A DNA stretch of 43,650 bases, from assembly GCA_017458105.1 (NCBI GenBank), contig JAFTGC010000002.1, positions 1 through 43,650 on the forward strand, given 5' to 3'. Positions 8,117-17,500 of this stretch are shown piece after piece (within the stretch, counting starts at the first letter, position 1; each line of letters opens with the position of its first letter). The translations under genes were made by a program, and so were the position numbers. The notes under the pieces are model-generated. The model was given only the letters and a program-made list of their open reading frames with translations, made no database searches and was not told the DNA's origin. The DNA comes from Ruminococcus sp. (GTDB lineage: Bacteria > Bacillota > Clostridia > Oscillospirales > Acutalibacteraceae).

Positions 8117-8863
8117 ATGGAAGAGAAAAAACAGGAACATAACGATATTATCGCAGGGCGAAATCCTGTTACCGAAGCACTCAGAAGCGGCAGAGCTATA
8201 GAAGCAATACTTGTTGCTAAAGGCGAGCGTAACGGAAGCATAGTTGCGATAATTGCCAAAGCCAAAAAGAAAAATATACCAATAAAGGAAGTTGACCGCA
8301 AAAAGCTTGATTTTTTGGCAGGAGCGGTAAGCCATCAGGGCATTGCGGCAAGGTGTGCCGTCAAGCAGTACAGCACTGTTGACGATATTTTTTCAAATGC
8401 AGAAGAAAAGGGCGAAAACCCGTTTATAATTGTGCTGGACAGAATTGAGGACGCACACAACCTGGGGGCAATTATACGCACCGCAGAATGTGCCGGAGCC
8501 CACGGCATTATAATTCCTGAAAGACGCAGTGCAGGACTTTCTTATACCGTTGAAAAGACCTCTGCTGGAGCACTTGAATATATGCCGGTGGCCAGGGTTA
8601 AAAACATAAACTCCACACTTGAAAAGCTCAAGGAGCGTGGTATGTGGGTTTACGGTGCGGATATGAACGGTGAGGATTATAAAAAGGTGGATTTTGCACC
8701 CGCAACTGCACTTGTAATCGGTAATGAAGGCAGGGGCATAGCCCCGCTTGTTGCCAAGCAGTGCGATGTGATAGTTTCACTTCCGATGAAAGGTAAAATA
8801 AACTCCCTGAATGCTTCCGTTGCAGGCGGAATACTCATGTACGAAATTGCATCAAAAAGATAA
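8117..8863 (+). CDS. rlmB: 23S rRNA 2'-O-ribose methyltransferase, RlmB/TrmH family
   Basis: A 248-aa SpoU/TrmH-type knotted methyltransferase. The N-terminal substrate-binding domain starts with GRNPVTEALRSG; the catalytic domain has the three SPOUT motifs: LDRIEDAHNLGAIIRTAE (motif 1 Arg), ALVIGNEGRGI (about residues 195-206, motif 2) and LNASVAGGILMYE (motif 3). RlmB methylates G2251 of 23S rRNA; other TrmH-family targets cannot be excluded. It is the first gene of a probable operon with the P-type-ATPase-like gene (20-nt gap) and rpe. Its ribosome site lies in the stem of the preceding terminator. Confidence 0.92.
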   Translation: MEEKKQEHNDIIAGRNPVTEALRSGRAIEAILVAKGERNGSIVAIIAKAKKKNIPIKEVDRKKLDFLAGAVSHQGIAARCAVKQYSTVDDIFSNAEEKGENPFIIVLDRIEDAHNLGAIIRTAECAGAHGIIIPERRSAGLSYTVEKTSAGALEYMPVARVKNINSTLEKLKERGMWVYGADMNGEDYKKVDFAPATALVIGNEGRGIAPLVAKQCDVIVSLPMKGKINSLNASVAGGILMYEIASKR

Positions 8864-8883
8864 AAATGGTAAGGTAGATAATT

Positions 8884-11676
8884 ATGGAATTTAAAAAACC
8901 TGATTTTCTGCAAAAATCAAAGCAGAACAAAACCGATGTTACCCCTTTGACCGCCTCAGAAGAAAATGAGGAACTTGAACAGCTCGACATAAAGAATATG
9001 TTCTACAGGTTTGCACCTATAGATGATACCGTTGATATTGAATACGAAATAAGCGGCGAAGATAATATGATTGTAGGTGAAAAAACCGGCACGACTATGA
9101 ATGCCGAGGTAAGCATGGAGCGTGCAGGCGACAACGACGGTACGGTAACCAAAGACGAAAAAAATCTTCCGGAATACCGCAGTGCAGAAACCGAGGAAGA
9201 ACCACCAGAGCCAACGGAATCACCAGAGCCAACAGAGCCTGAAGAACCTTCGGAAAACGACGAAGAAATTGTGAATTTTACAACCCGTGACAATTCAATG
9301 TTCGAGGCTCCCGTTGAAATAGAGGAAAACCTCCAGCTTGGCTCTCAGTCCGTCAACGGAACAGTTGCGGAGGATATAATTGACAGCGTCCCTCAGTTTG
9401 ACATAAAGCCGATAATTATAACTGATATTGAAACAATAGATGTGGATATTCCTGACGCTCCCGACCCGGACAGTGAGGATGTAACCATAGCTATGGTTGA
9501 TGAGGAATTTGACGAGAAAAAATTCCAAAAAGAAAGTCTTGACGCAATAATCGAAAAAGAGAATCTCCCTCCTCTGCCTAAAAAAGACGAAGAGCCGGAC
9601 GGCTTGAAGTATGAAAAATTATTCGGTAAAAACGACCCTGTCCCTAAGGGAACAAATCAGGTGTCACGGGTGCCTGTGTACACTCCTGATAACCGTGTTG
9701 AAAAACTCAATGTAAATGTCGGCAAATTCTCGGTTGTTGTACGGCAGGAATACGAGGAGTATTTAAAAAGCAAAAATCCCGAAATTTCAGCAACTTATCA
9801 TCCTGTTGAAAGCGTTGTTACAGAAGAAGTCCGCACGGTACGCAATCTTAAAAAGAGCTTTATAAGCGGATTTATGGAATTTTTCTCGGCTAACCCGGAC
9901 GGTGAAAAGTTTGAAAAACAAACCACCGCCGAAAAAGTCGTAACTGTTGACGACTATGACGACCGTGAGGACGCACGCAATGTTGCACACGAAATCGGTG
10001 ATAATTTAAGAAAACTGCGTTTCAGAAGCCTTGCGCTTTTGCTGTTGACTGCAATAACTATGTTTATGGTTTTTGTACAGAGTGTAGTGCCTCATTCGGT
10101 GTCGGTTTCAAACGGAGTTACCCCGGTTGTATTTGCAGGCCTTAACCTGCTGTTTATAATTGCGGGCTCGGCAATTTCCGGTGTTACTATCCTCAACGGA
10201 CTTAATGTGTTGAAAAAATTCAAAGGAAATTCCGATACTGCGGTTGCTGTGGCAAGCATCAGCTCAATAATCGCAGGAGTTACCGCACTTTTTGCCAACA
10301 GTGAATTTTTCAACGGTACTTACAGCTATTATACCGTAATTGTTTTGCTCGGACTGCTTTGCAACTCTTTCGGCAAACTGATTATGGTACGCCGTGTTGA
10401 CAAAAACTTTCGTTTTATTGTAAATAACAAAAAACTGAAATCCGCCAAAATTTATACCGATGAAACAATCGCCGCCAAGATGATGAGCGGTACAGTTGTT
10501 GAAAAGCCTATTATCGCTTATCAGCACAAGACGGATTTTCTCTCAAACTTTCTTCAGCTTTCATACGCCCCCGACCCGTCGGAAGAAGCAGCAGGAAAAT
10601 TGGCACCTTTTACAACCGTTTGTTCTATTGTTGTTGCCGTTATCTTTGGCATAATTTCAAAGAGCGTTGTGGGCGGAATTGCCGCATTTTCACTTATTAC
10701 AGCAATAAGTATGCCGATTTGCTCAATTATGGCTGTTAATGTTCCGATGAAGAATTTTTGCAGAAAGCTTCTTAAAAAAGGTGCTATGCTCAGCGGATTC
10801 CAAGGGGTTAAGCAGTTTTGTGACACTACGGCAATTATGGTTGACGCAGACGAACTGTATCCGGAAGGTTCGGTGGTTCTCAACGGAATTAAAGCGTTCA
10901 ACGAACAGCGTCTTGACAGTGCGTGCCTTGCGGCGGCGGCTGTTCTTAAAGAGGTAAAAAGTCCGCTTGCACCGGTTTTTGACCGTGCTATGCAGGAGAG
11001 CCGTTCGGTTCTGCCTGATGTTGAATCGGTTATGTATGAGGATCAGCTCGGTCTTGTGGGCTGGGTAAACGGCGAGAGAATTCTCGTGGGCAACCGGGAT
11101 TTAATGAAAAAGTACAGTATTGAAATTCCTGAAATTGATTTTGAGGATACTTACCGCCGTCAGCACAAACAAATTACATTTTTGGCACTGGGCGGTTTAC
11201 TCACAGCTATGATGGTCACTACATACAGACCTAATGTTGAGATAGCAACCGAGTTACAGCGTGCAGAAGCAAACGGAATCAGCCTGCTGGTAAGTACAAG
11301 CGACTGTAACATTACCTCAGAACAAATTTCAGAGGACTTCGGTGTGTTCTACAGAAGTGTCAAGGTTCTTCCGACAGGGCTGGGTAATGTGTGCAAAGAA
11401 GTAACTTCTACCTTTACCGAGCGTTCAAGAGCATACCTCGCTACAAGGGGACGCTTCACTCAGCTTGCAAGAGCACTTTCGGGATGCGTTCAGCTGAAAG
11501 CAAACATCAGCATTGCTGTTCTTATTCAGTTAATCGGTGTTGTGTTGGGTATTCTTGTTATGGCTACAATTATGCTTTACAGCGGTATGAACATACTCCG
11601 TACAATGCCAATACTTATATATTCAGTACTTTGGGGGGCTGCCTCAATGGTGGTACCGCTTATCAAAAAACCTTAG
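8884..11676 (+). CDS. P-type-ATPase-like membrane protein lacking the phosphorylation motif
   Basis: A 930-aa protein. Residues 1-370 are strongly acidic and rich in Glu/Asp/Pro (for example EEPPEPTESPEPTEPEEPS) and probably cytosolic and disordered. From about 380 the layout matches heavy-metal P-type ATPases: four membrane segments (about 383-500), a short cytosolic stretch, two more (about 576-620), a large cytosolic domain, then two at the C-terminus (about 876-927). The stretch ITAISMPICS sits where the CPC motif belongs. MVDADELYPEG (D654) replaces the FDKTGTLTEG phosphorylation site, ILVGNRDLM matches the nucleotide domain, and the GDGxND hinge is missing. It is therefore probably a non-pumping homologue with a structural, sensing or scaffold role. 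It lies between rlmB and rpe. Confidence 0.8.
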   Translation: MEFKKPDFLQKSKQNKTDVTPLTASEENEELEQLDIKNMFYRFAPIDDTVDIEYEISGEDNMIVGEKTGTTMNAEVSMERAGDNDGTVTKDEKNLPEYRSAETEEEPPEPTESPEPTEPEEPSENDEEIVNFTTRDNSMFEAPVEIEENLQLGSQSVNGTVAEDIIDSVPQFDIKPIIITDIETIDVDIPDAPDPDSEDVTIAMVDEEFDEKKFQKESLDAIIEKENLPPLPKKDEEPDGLKYEKLFGKNDPVPKGTNQVSRVPVYTPDNRVEKLNVNVGKFSVVVRQEYEEYLKSKNPEISATYHPVESVVTEEVRTVRNLKKSFISGFMEFFSANPDGEKFEKQTTAEKVVTVDDYDDREDARNVAHEIGDNLRKLRFRSLALLLLTAITMFMVFVQSVVPHSVSVSNGVTPVVFAGLNLLFIIAGSAISGVTILNGLNVLKKFKGNSDTAVAVASISSIIAGVTALFANSEFFNGTYSYYTVIVLLGLLCNSFGKLIMVRRVDKNFRFIVNNKKLKSAKIYTDETIAAKMMSGTVVEKPIIAYQHKTDFLSNFLQLSYAPDPSEEAAGKLAPFTTVCSIVVAVIFGIISKSVVGGIAAFSLITAISMPICSIMAVNVPMKNFCRKLLKKGAMLSGFQGVKQFCDTTAIMVDADELYPEGSVVLNGIKAFNEQRLDSACLAAAAVLKEVKSPLAPVFDRAMQESRSVLPDVESVMYEDQLGLVGWVNGERILVGNRDLMKKYSIEIPEIDFEDTYRRQHKQITFLALGGLLTAMMVTTYRPNVEIATELQRAEANGISLLVSTSDCNITSEQISEDFGVFYRSVKVLPTGLGNVCKEVTSTFTERSRAYLATRGRFTQLARALSGCVQLKANISIAVLIQLIGVVLGILVMATIMLYSGMNILRTMPILIYSVLWGAASMVVPLIKKP

Positions 11677-11687
11677 GGGGAATTTTT

Positions 11688-12338
11688 ATGTTGATAGCAC
11701 CGTCACTCCTCAGTTGTGACTTTTCTGTAATGGGTAAAGAAATTGAAAGAATGGATAAATCGGGTGCAGACTATATGCACCTTGATGTAATGGACGGTCA
11801 TTTTGTGCCAAATATCACTTTCGGTGCTCCTGTTATTAAAACTGTACGCAAATATACGGACAAGCCGTTTGATGTTCACCTGATGATTTCCGAACCACTT
11901 AGGTATATTGAGGATTTTGCAAATGCGGGTGCTGACATAATCACTTTTCATGTTGAAAGTGAAAGCGATATTCAGCAGACTATTGATAAAATCAAGTCGT
12001 TTGGTGTTAAACCGGGGCTTGTTATCAAGCCTAACACACCTGCAAGTGTGGTTTTTCCGTATTTAAAAGATTTGTTTATGGTGCTTGTTATGACTGTTGA
12101 GCCGGGTTTTGGCGGTCAGTCGTTTATGGCTGATATGCTGCCTAAGGTCGGTGAAATCCGTGAACAGGCAAAAACCGCCAACCCCGACCTTTTAATCGAG
12201 GTTGACGGCGGAATCGGTGAGAAAACAATCAGGCAGGCTTATGAAGCAGGTGTGGATGTTTGTGTTGCAGGTACAGCTGTTTTTAAGGCAGAGGACGCAA
12301 CGCTTGCAATTGATAATCTTAAGGCTCTGTGCAAGTGA
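11688..12338 (+). CDS. rpe: ribulose-phosphate 3-epimerase
   Basis: A 216-aa TIM-barrel enzyme that interconverts ribulose 5-phosphate and xylulose 5-phosphate in the pentose phosphate pathway. Signatures are IAPSLLSCDFS at the N-terminus, YMHLDVMDGHFVPNITFG (metal-binding His and catalytic Asp), PFDVHLMI, MTVEPGFGGQSF and EVDGGI. The ATG at 11688 has AGGGGG 7 nt upstream and follows the previous stop by 11 nt, so it is cotranscribed. A longer same-frame ORF beginning at 11391 lies over the upstream gene and is not real. The last 20 bp overlap the convergent mecA-like gene. Confidence 0.96.
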   Translation: MLIAPSLLSCDFSVMGKEIERMDKSGADYMHLDVMDGHFVPNITFGAPVIKTVRKYTDKPFDVHLMISEPLRYIEDFANAGADIITFHVESESDIQQTIDKIKSFGVKPGLVIKPNTPASVVFPYLKDLFMVLVMTVEPGFGGQSFMADMLPKVGEIREQAKTANPDLLIEVDGGIGEKTIRQAYEAGVDVCVAGTAVFKAEDATLAIDNLKALCK

Positions 12339-12852
12339 GGCTTTCGCCGATAAGCTGAATTGAATTTTTCTCGGTCAGGATATTGCCGTGTTCTGTTAAA
12401 TGGGTGAGGAATCTTTCGGGGCAGACCACCTCGCTGCCAAATTCCGACAATAAAATTCTTGCTGATGTGTCAACAACGCTGTTGCAAAAGCATATATAAT
12501 ATTTGTCGTTCATTATATATGTACTGCTTTCATAGTAAAGCTTTGCCGAACGGTACATTGCGGTAATACAGCTCAAAAAGTGGTCAAGCCGTTCAAAAGA
12601 ATACACCGCCGTGCTGTTTTGACGGATAATTTTGTAACGCTTTCTCTTCTTTTTAACAGTGAGCATAAATATCAACCCCTTGCCCGTGTGTGTGAGTTCA
12701 AGTAAAAAGGCACTGTTTTTGGTATCGAGATTTTCTGCTGTAACGGCTATGTCCATAACATAGTAGAGCAAATCCTCCTCATTCTGCACAGGAACTTCGT
12801 CAGGCAAAATTTCCAGCATTAAAGTATTTTCGTTTATTCTTGTAATAGTCAT
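12319..12852 (-). CDS. MecA-like adaptor protein
   Basis: A 177-aa protein with the two-part structure of MecA, the ClpC adaptor that targets proteins to ClpCP. The N-terminal RINENTLMLEI matches the MecA start; a charged low-complexity linker (VKKKRKRYK) follows; the C-terminal part (FERLDHFLSCITAMYRSAKLYY, NDKYYICF, LLSEFG, LTEHGNILTEKNSIQLIG) follows the MecA C-terminal domain, which binds ClpC. It is slightly shorter than Bacillus MecA (about 218 aa). AAGGGGG lies 7 nt before the ATG. Its 3' end overlaps convergent rpe by 20 bp, so there is no room for a terminator. Competence genes are not in view, so its targets are unknown. Confidence 0.75.
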   Translation of the reverse strand: MTITRINENTLMLEILPDEVPVQNEEDLLYYVMDIAVTAENLDTKNSAFLLELTHTGKGLIFMLTVKKKRKRYKIIRQNSTAVYSFERLDHFLSCITAMYRSAKLYYESSTYIMNDKYYICFCNSVVDTSARILLSEFGSEVVCPERFLTHLTEHGNILTEKNSIQLIGESLTCTEP

Positions 12853-12968
12853 TTAATGACCCCCTTAATAATCATAATATGAGGTATGGAAGTCCATATC
12901 AACCTAAAATTATTCCCTGTAAACAATACACTAAAAAAATTTATATAATTTGGAAAGGATGACAAAAT

Positions 12969-14510
12969 ATGCCACAGTGGTTAAGTGACGCTGTATTTTA
13001 CGAAATTTACCCTCAGTCCTTTAACGACACCAACGGTGACGGTATCGGAGATATTCAGGGTATCATTGAAAAGCTCGACTATGTAAAGGGGCTGGGCTGT
13101 AATGCGATTTGGCTCAATCCTATTTACGACTCACCTTTTATGGACGCAGGCTATGATGTGCGGGATTACAAAAAAGTTGCCCCACGCTACGGCACAAATG
13201 ACGACCTCGTTCGCCTTTTTGACGAGGCACACAAGAAGGGTATTAAAATTTTGCTCGACCTGGTTCCGGGACACACAAGCGACCAAAACGCTTGGTTCCT
13301 TGAAAGTAAAAAGGCTGCAAAAAATGAGTACACCAACCGCTATATTTTTACGAATTCTGCATGGGAAGCACCGCCGCAGTACCGCCTGATGTGCGGAATA
13401 TGTGAGCGTGACGGAAACTACCTTGTAAACTATTTCAGCAGTCAGCCTGCACTCAACTACGGTTTTTATGAGGTTACTCATCCCGACTGGCAGTTGCCTT
13501 ATGACCACCCTGACGCACTGGCTACTGCTGAAGTTATGAAAGATATTATGCGTTTTTGGCTTGACAAAGGTGCTGACGGATTCCGTGTTGATATGGCGGA
13601 TTCGCTTGTTAAAAATGATGAAGAAAAGATTGCAACCGCAAAAATCTGGCGTGGCGTGCGTGAAATGCTCGACAGAGAATACCCCGATGCTGCAATAGTT
13701 GCCGAGTGGTGCCACCCTGAAAGAGCCATCAACAACGCAGGTTTCCATATGGATTTTTACCTTGACCATTACGGCAACGGTTACTCCAGATTTTTCAGAT
13801 ACGAAAAAGACGGCGAAAACCGTGCGTTCTTCCACAAAAACGGAAAAGGCGACATCACCGCTGTGCTTGACGAGTATTTGCCTAACCTGCGTGATACAAG
13901 AAAAAACGGCTATATCAGCTTTATGACAAACAACCACGATATGCCTCGTATGACGAACTATGCGGATAAAGAAACTATCAGACTCGCCTATGCAACACTC
14001 TTTACTCTGCCGGGTGTTCCGTTCCTCTATTACGGTGATGAAATTGGTATGAAATATCAGAAAGGGCTTGTTTCAAAAGAAGGCGGATTTTCACGAACAG
14101 GTTCAAGAACACCAATGCAGTGGAACAGCGGTAAAAACCTTGGCTTTTCTGACGCTGACGAGTGCTATCTGCCTGTTGATACATCAGCAGACGCACCTAC
14201 AGTTGAAAATCAGCAAAACGACCCTGACTCAATCTATAAGGTTGTAACGGATGTTATTGCCCTGCGTCACAAAAATAAAGACCTTGGCAATGACGGCGAT
14301 TTAAAGGTTGTCTATGCCGAGAAAAACCAATACCCTTTTATCTATAAAAGAGGTAAATTTGTAATTGCAGTAAATCCATCTTCAAATGACGAAACAGTTG
14401 ACTTTGATTTTAAGGTTAAATCCACACTCTACAGCCTGGGCAATACCGAGGTGAAAAACGGTAAAATTACTACCTATGCAAGTTCGTTCGTAATTTTTGA
14501 AGTTGAGTAA
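12969..14510 (+). CDS. GH13 family alpha-glucosidase
   Basis: A 513-aa cytoplasmic glycoside hydrolase family 13 enzyme without signal peptide. It starts WLSDAVFYEIYPQSFNDTNGDG; the calcium-site-like DTNGDGIGD is clear. Catalytic residues are Asp208 in GFRVDMA (nucleophile), Glu246 in VAEW (acid/base) and Asp324 in NNHDMPR. YYGDEIGM and GSRTPMQWN are typical of the oligo-1,6-glucosidase / trehalose-cleaving / trehalose synthase group. It probably cleaves small alpha-glucosides such as isomaltose or starch-derived oligosaccharides inside the cell. AAGGA precedes the ATG. It stands alone: no transporter or LacI-type regulator is adjacent. Confidence 0.9.
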   Translation: MPQWLSDAVFYEIYPQSFNDTNGDGIGDIQGIIEKLDYVKGLGCNAIWLNPIYDSPFMDAGYDVRDYKKVAPRYGTNDDLVRLFDEAHKKGIKILLDLVPGHTSDQNAWFLESKKAAKNEYTNRYIFTNSAWEAPPQYRLMCGICERDGNYLVNYFSSQPALNYGFYEVTHPDWQLPYDHPDALATAEVMKDIMRFWLDKGADGFRVDMADSLVKNDEEKIATAKIWRGVREMLDREYPDAAIVAEWCHPERAINNAGFHMDFYLDHYGNGYSRFFRYEKDGENRAFFHKNGKGDITAVLDEYLPNLRDTRKNGYISFMTNNHDMPRMTNYADKETIRLAYATLFTLPGVPFLYYGDEIGMKYQKGLVSKEGGFSRTGSRTPMQWNSGKNLGFSDADECYLPVDTSADAPTVENQQNDPDSIYKVVTDVIALRHKNKDLGNDGDLKVVYAEKNQYPFIYKRGKFVIAVNPSSNDETVDFDFKVKSTLYSLGNTEVKNGKITTYASSFVIFEVE

Positions 14511-14520
14511 AGATAAAATT

Positions 14521-14567
14521 CCCCGAAAGTCAGATTTTTGGTCTGACTTTCGGGGATAATTTTTTAT
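14521..14567. terminator. strong terminator between convergent genes
   Basis: A perfect 14-bp stem CCCCGAAAGTCAGA / TCTGACTTTCGGGG with a 7-nt loop, then ATAATTTTTTATT on the + strand. It ends the glucosidase transcript and may also stop the subtilase transcript, which converges (minus side reads AATTTTATCTTT). Confidence 0.92.
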
Positions 14568-14585
14568 TATTTATATTACTTTATA

Positions 14586-17500
14586 TTACTTTTTCTTTAC
14601 GGTAATCTTGCACTTTGCGTACTTTTTACTGCCGTCCTTTGCCTTTGCAGTAATTACCGCTGAACCTTTACGAACTGCTGTAACAGTAACCTTTGTGTTG
14701 CTGTTCTTTTTGATTTTGGCAACAGTCTTTTTAGATGTTGACCAGCTGAGGTTCTTGTTAGCAGCGGTTGAAGAACTGATTTTTGCTGTGAGTTTGAAAG
14801 TTTTGCCAACCTTCAAAGTCTTTTTGGAATTGCTCAGTTTTACTGACGAAACAAGCTCAGTGTATTTTACAGAAACCGTGGTGTTCGTTGTTACCTTGAA
14901 AGAAACGGTTGATGTTTTGTAGGTTTTGCCGTTTATTGTTATTGATGCCAGTTTGAAGTTCTTATTAGGTGTAACGGTGATTTTTGCGGTTTCACCCGGA
15001 TAGAACACGCCTGTTCCGCTGACCTTGCCGTGTGCGGAACTTGCCTTTACCTGATACATACCGCTTGTTACGCCGAATTTGTAGCTAAACAAGCCCGATA
15101 CTGTAACCAAACTGTTGGATTCTGAAGTATTGTCATATGAACCCCAATCATCATCTGATTGTTCTGTAAGAACCGCGTCAGTTGCAATGCCGATATATGT
15201 GTTGTTGACAATTATGCCTCTTATAAAGTTGTTTTTGCTTGTGTAGAAGTATTTTGAATAGGTTGTAAATTTGTCTGTACTTGTTGTGTATTTAACAGTA
15301 TCGCCCATGCCGTCAAACAGAACATCTGTGTAAAGCAAACCGCCCGACACAAGTCCAACTCCGCACTGGTAGCTTGTGTACTCTTTATCGCCAACTTTTA
15401 CAAGCTGTGTTTTTTCTGTTTTGAGTTTTTCAGCCTTGCTTTCTGTCCATGTTGAACCGTTAAAGAAAAGGTTCTGTGGGAAGTTTTCTGTACCGTCTGT
15501 TCCAAGGGTGTAAACTAAACGGCTGTTGTCAATTTGCAAACACCTGCCCAGTGCTCGTGCAGAAGGTAGGCTTGCAGCACTCTGCCATTTGTTTGAAGCA
15601 TATTTGTAAACGGTTGTAAGCGGTGTATTTGTTTCGCCGTCAAATCCGCCGATAATGTAGAGTGTGTTATTCAGCACAGCAACTGTAGGTTGATTAATTT
15701 TTTCATAGTCATAGTCTATGAAAGTGGTCTTTCCTGTTGATGTGTTTACCTTAACAATTGTACTTGTTGTATCGTAAACCACATCACTATTATTAGCAAG
15801 CGTCATGTTGCAGTTGGCAACATAGTAAACATAGCCGTTGTAATAAACCGCACCGGAAACTTTTATATTGTTCCATGCGTCATTGGTTTTATTTGAAAAT
15901 TTTATATCGAGGTCTGTTACAAATGTTTCCTGAAGTTCAACGGCAGCTGTTTTGGTGTCTACAGAATATTTATCAAGATTACCTAATTCGTCAACTTTAT
16001 AAATATACTTTCCGTCTGTCACAATATTATAGTTTGAAAAGTATTGAGTTTGCGGTGAACCTTCGGTGTATTTTGTGGCGGTACTGTAAATTCCGCTTGT
16101 TAAATCGTAACCTTTGTCATTATAAACTTTGAGTTCTACATTTTTGTTGAAAACACTGCTGTCGGTTACAGTAATTTTTTTGTCTGCTGTTGACTGTGGT
16201 GAAACAGTTTTTCCGTTTACATCAATGCTGCAGCCTGCAAGCGAAGTACCGTTAATTTCAAGAGCTTTGTTATTAACAGCTGTTGAAGTGATGTCAGGAA
16301 TTGAAGAAACATCGTTTGTTGCACCTAAGTCAAGAACGAGTGATTTATTGACCTTGCGGTCAAAGCTGCTGTCCTGTTTTGTACGGTTCTTTATAGCAGT
16401 AATAAGCTGTTTTGCATCATAAGTAGGACTTTTTTCTTTTAAAAGAGCGATAGAACCTGTAACAGCAGGTGTTGCCATTGATGTACCTGAGAAGAAATCA
16501 TACTTGCCAAAGGTTTTTTCTTCGCCTTTTATACCTTTAGAAACGCCTATATCATCAATTGAAACAGAATAATCACCGTCATATATTATACAAATCAAGA
16601 ATACGATTTTTCTTTCTTTTGATGAAACATTTACACTTTGTCCAAATAAGTGCTCCCAATCTTCGCCGTCTGAAACAAGGTAGTTAAAGCCAATACACGA
16701 TGAGTCTTCGCTTGATGCAGTGACTATTTGTTTGTTTTTATCAACATCAAACATAAACAGCATAGAAGGAAATCCATAAATGTCATATTCGGAAGTTTCT
16801 GAATCTTTGCGTATTTCGTCAACTCTAACCATTGCACTTAAATAAGGATTTTGTTCGGTGTCAGCTGTATATGGGATTTCTATCTGATATGTTTCGCCTG
16901 CTTTAGCACCCGTTATCTTCCACTGCAATGAATTATTGTCGCCTTCTGCATCTGTAAAGCCACTGTCGGCAACTGTTTTAAGCTCGGTTTCGCCTTTGTT
17001 TTGGTTAGATACAATTTTTGCGTTAAAATCATTTGTTTTATATAGTAAGCATTTTTCGTCATTATCGGAATATATTGCCGGATTGAAGCAGTTATAGTGA
17101 ACACTCGAGAGAATGTCCGAACCAGGTGCAGCTACATCTACGGATGAATCTCCGTAATTAGAGTAAGAAGCAACCTCACCGTACTCGTTTGCAGCGGCAA
17201 CTGTTACTATGTATTCACTGTTGCTGCAGGCAGGATAGATGTATTGATTTTTTTTCAGATCATCGGGGTTTCCTTTGGTTGCATTTATAGATGTATTGTT
17301 TTTAGAATTTTTAAAACTATTGTTAAAATCATCTTCAGGCAGACTACCGCCGTTTTTGTCACGCAAAGCAGCATCTGCGGAAAAGTCGTAATCTTTGTCC
17401 AAATCAACAGATTCGTTGCCGGCAGCACATACAGAAACAGCACCCAGCTTGCCGACTTTGTCCATGAGAGTTGTGAGTATTTCGGAGTCTGCATTACCGC

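Noticed and set aside
8884..11676. Functional copper or zinc P-type ATPase
   Set aside because: The DKTGTLT, CPC and GDGxND motifs are all missing.
11391..11687. Long N-terminal extension of rpe
   Set aside because: It lies in another frame over the upstream gene; the Rpe family start and a strong ribosome site are at 11688.
13131..13937. 268-codon minus-strand frame antisense to the glucosidase
   Set aside because: It is a shadow of the GH13 gene; its protein has no family features and no ribosome site is evident.
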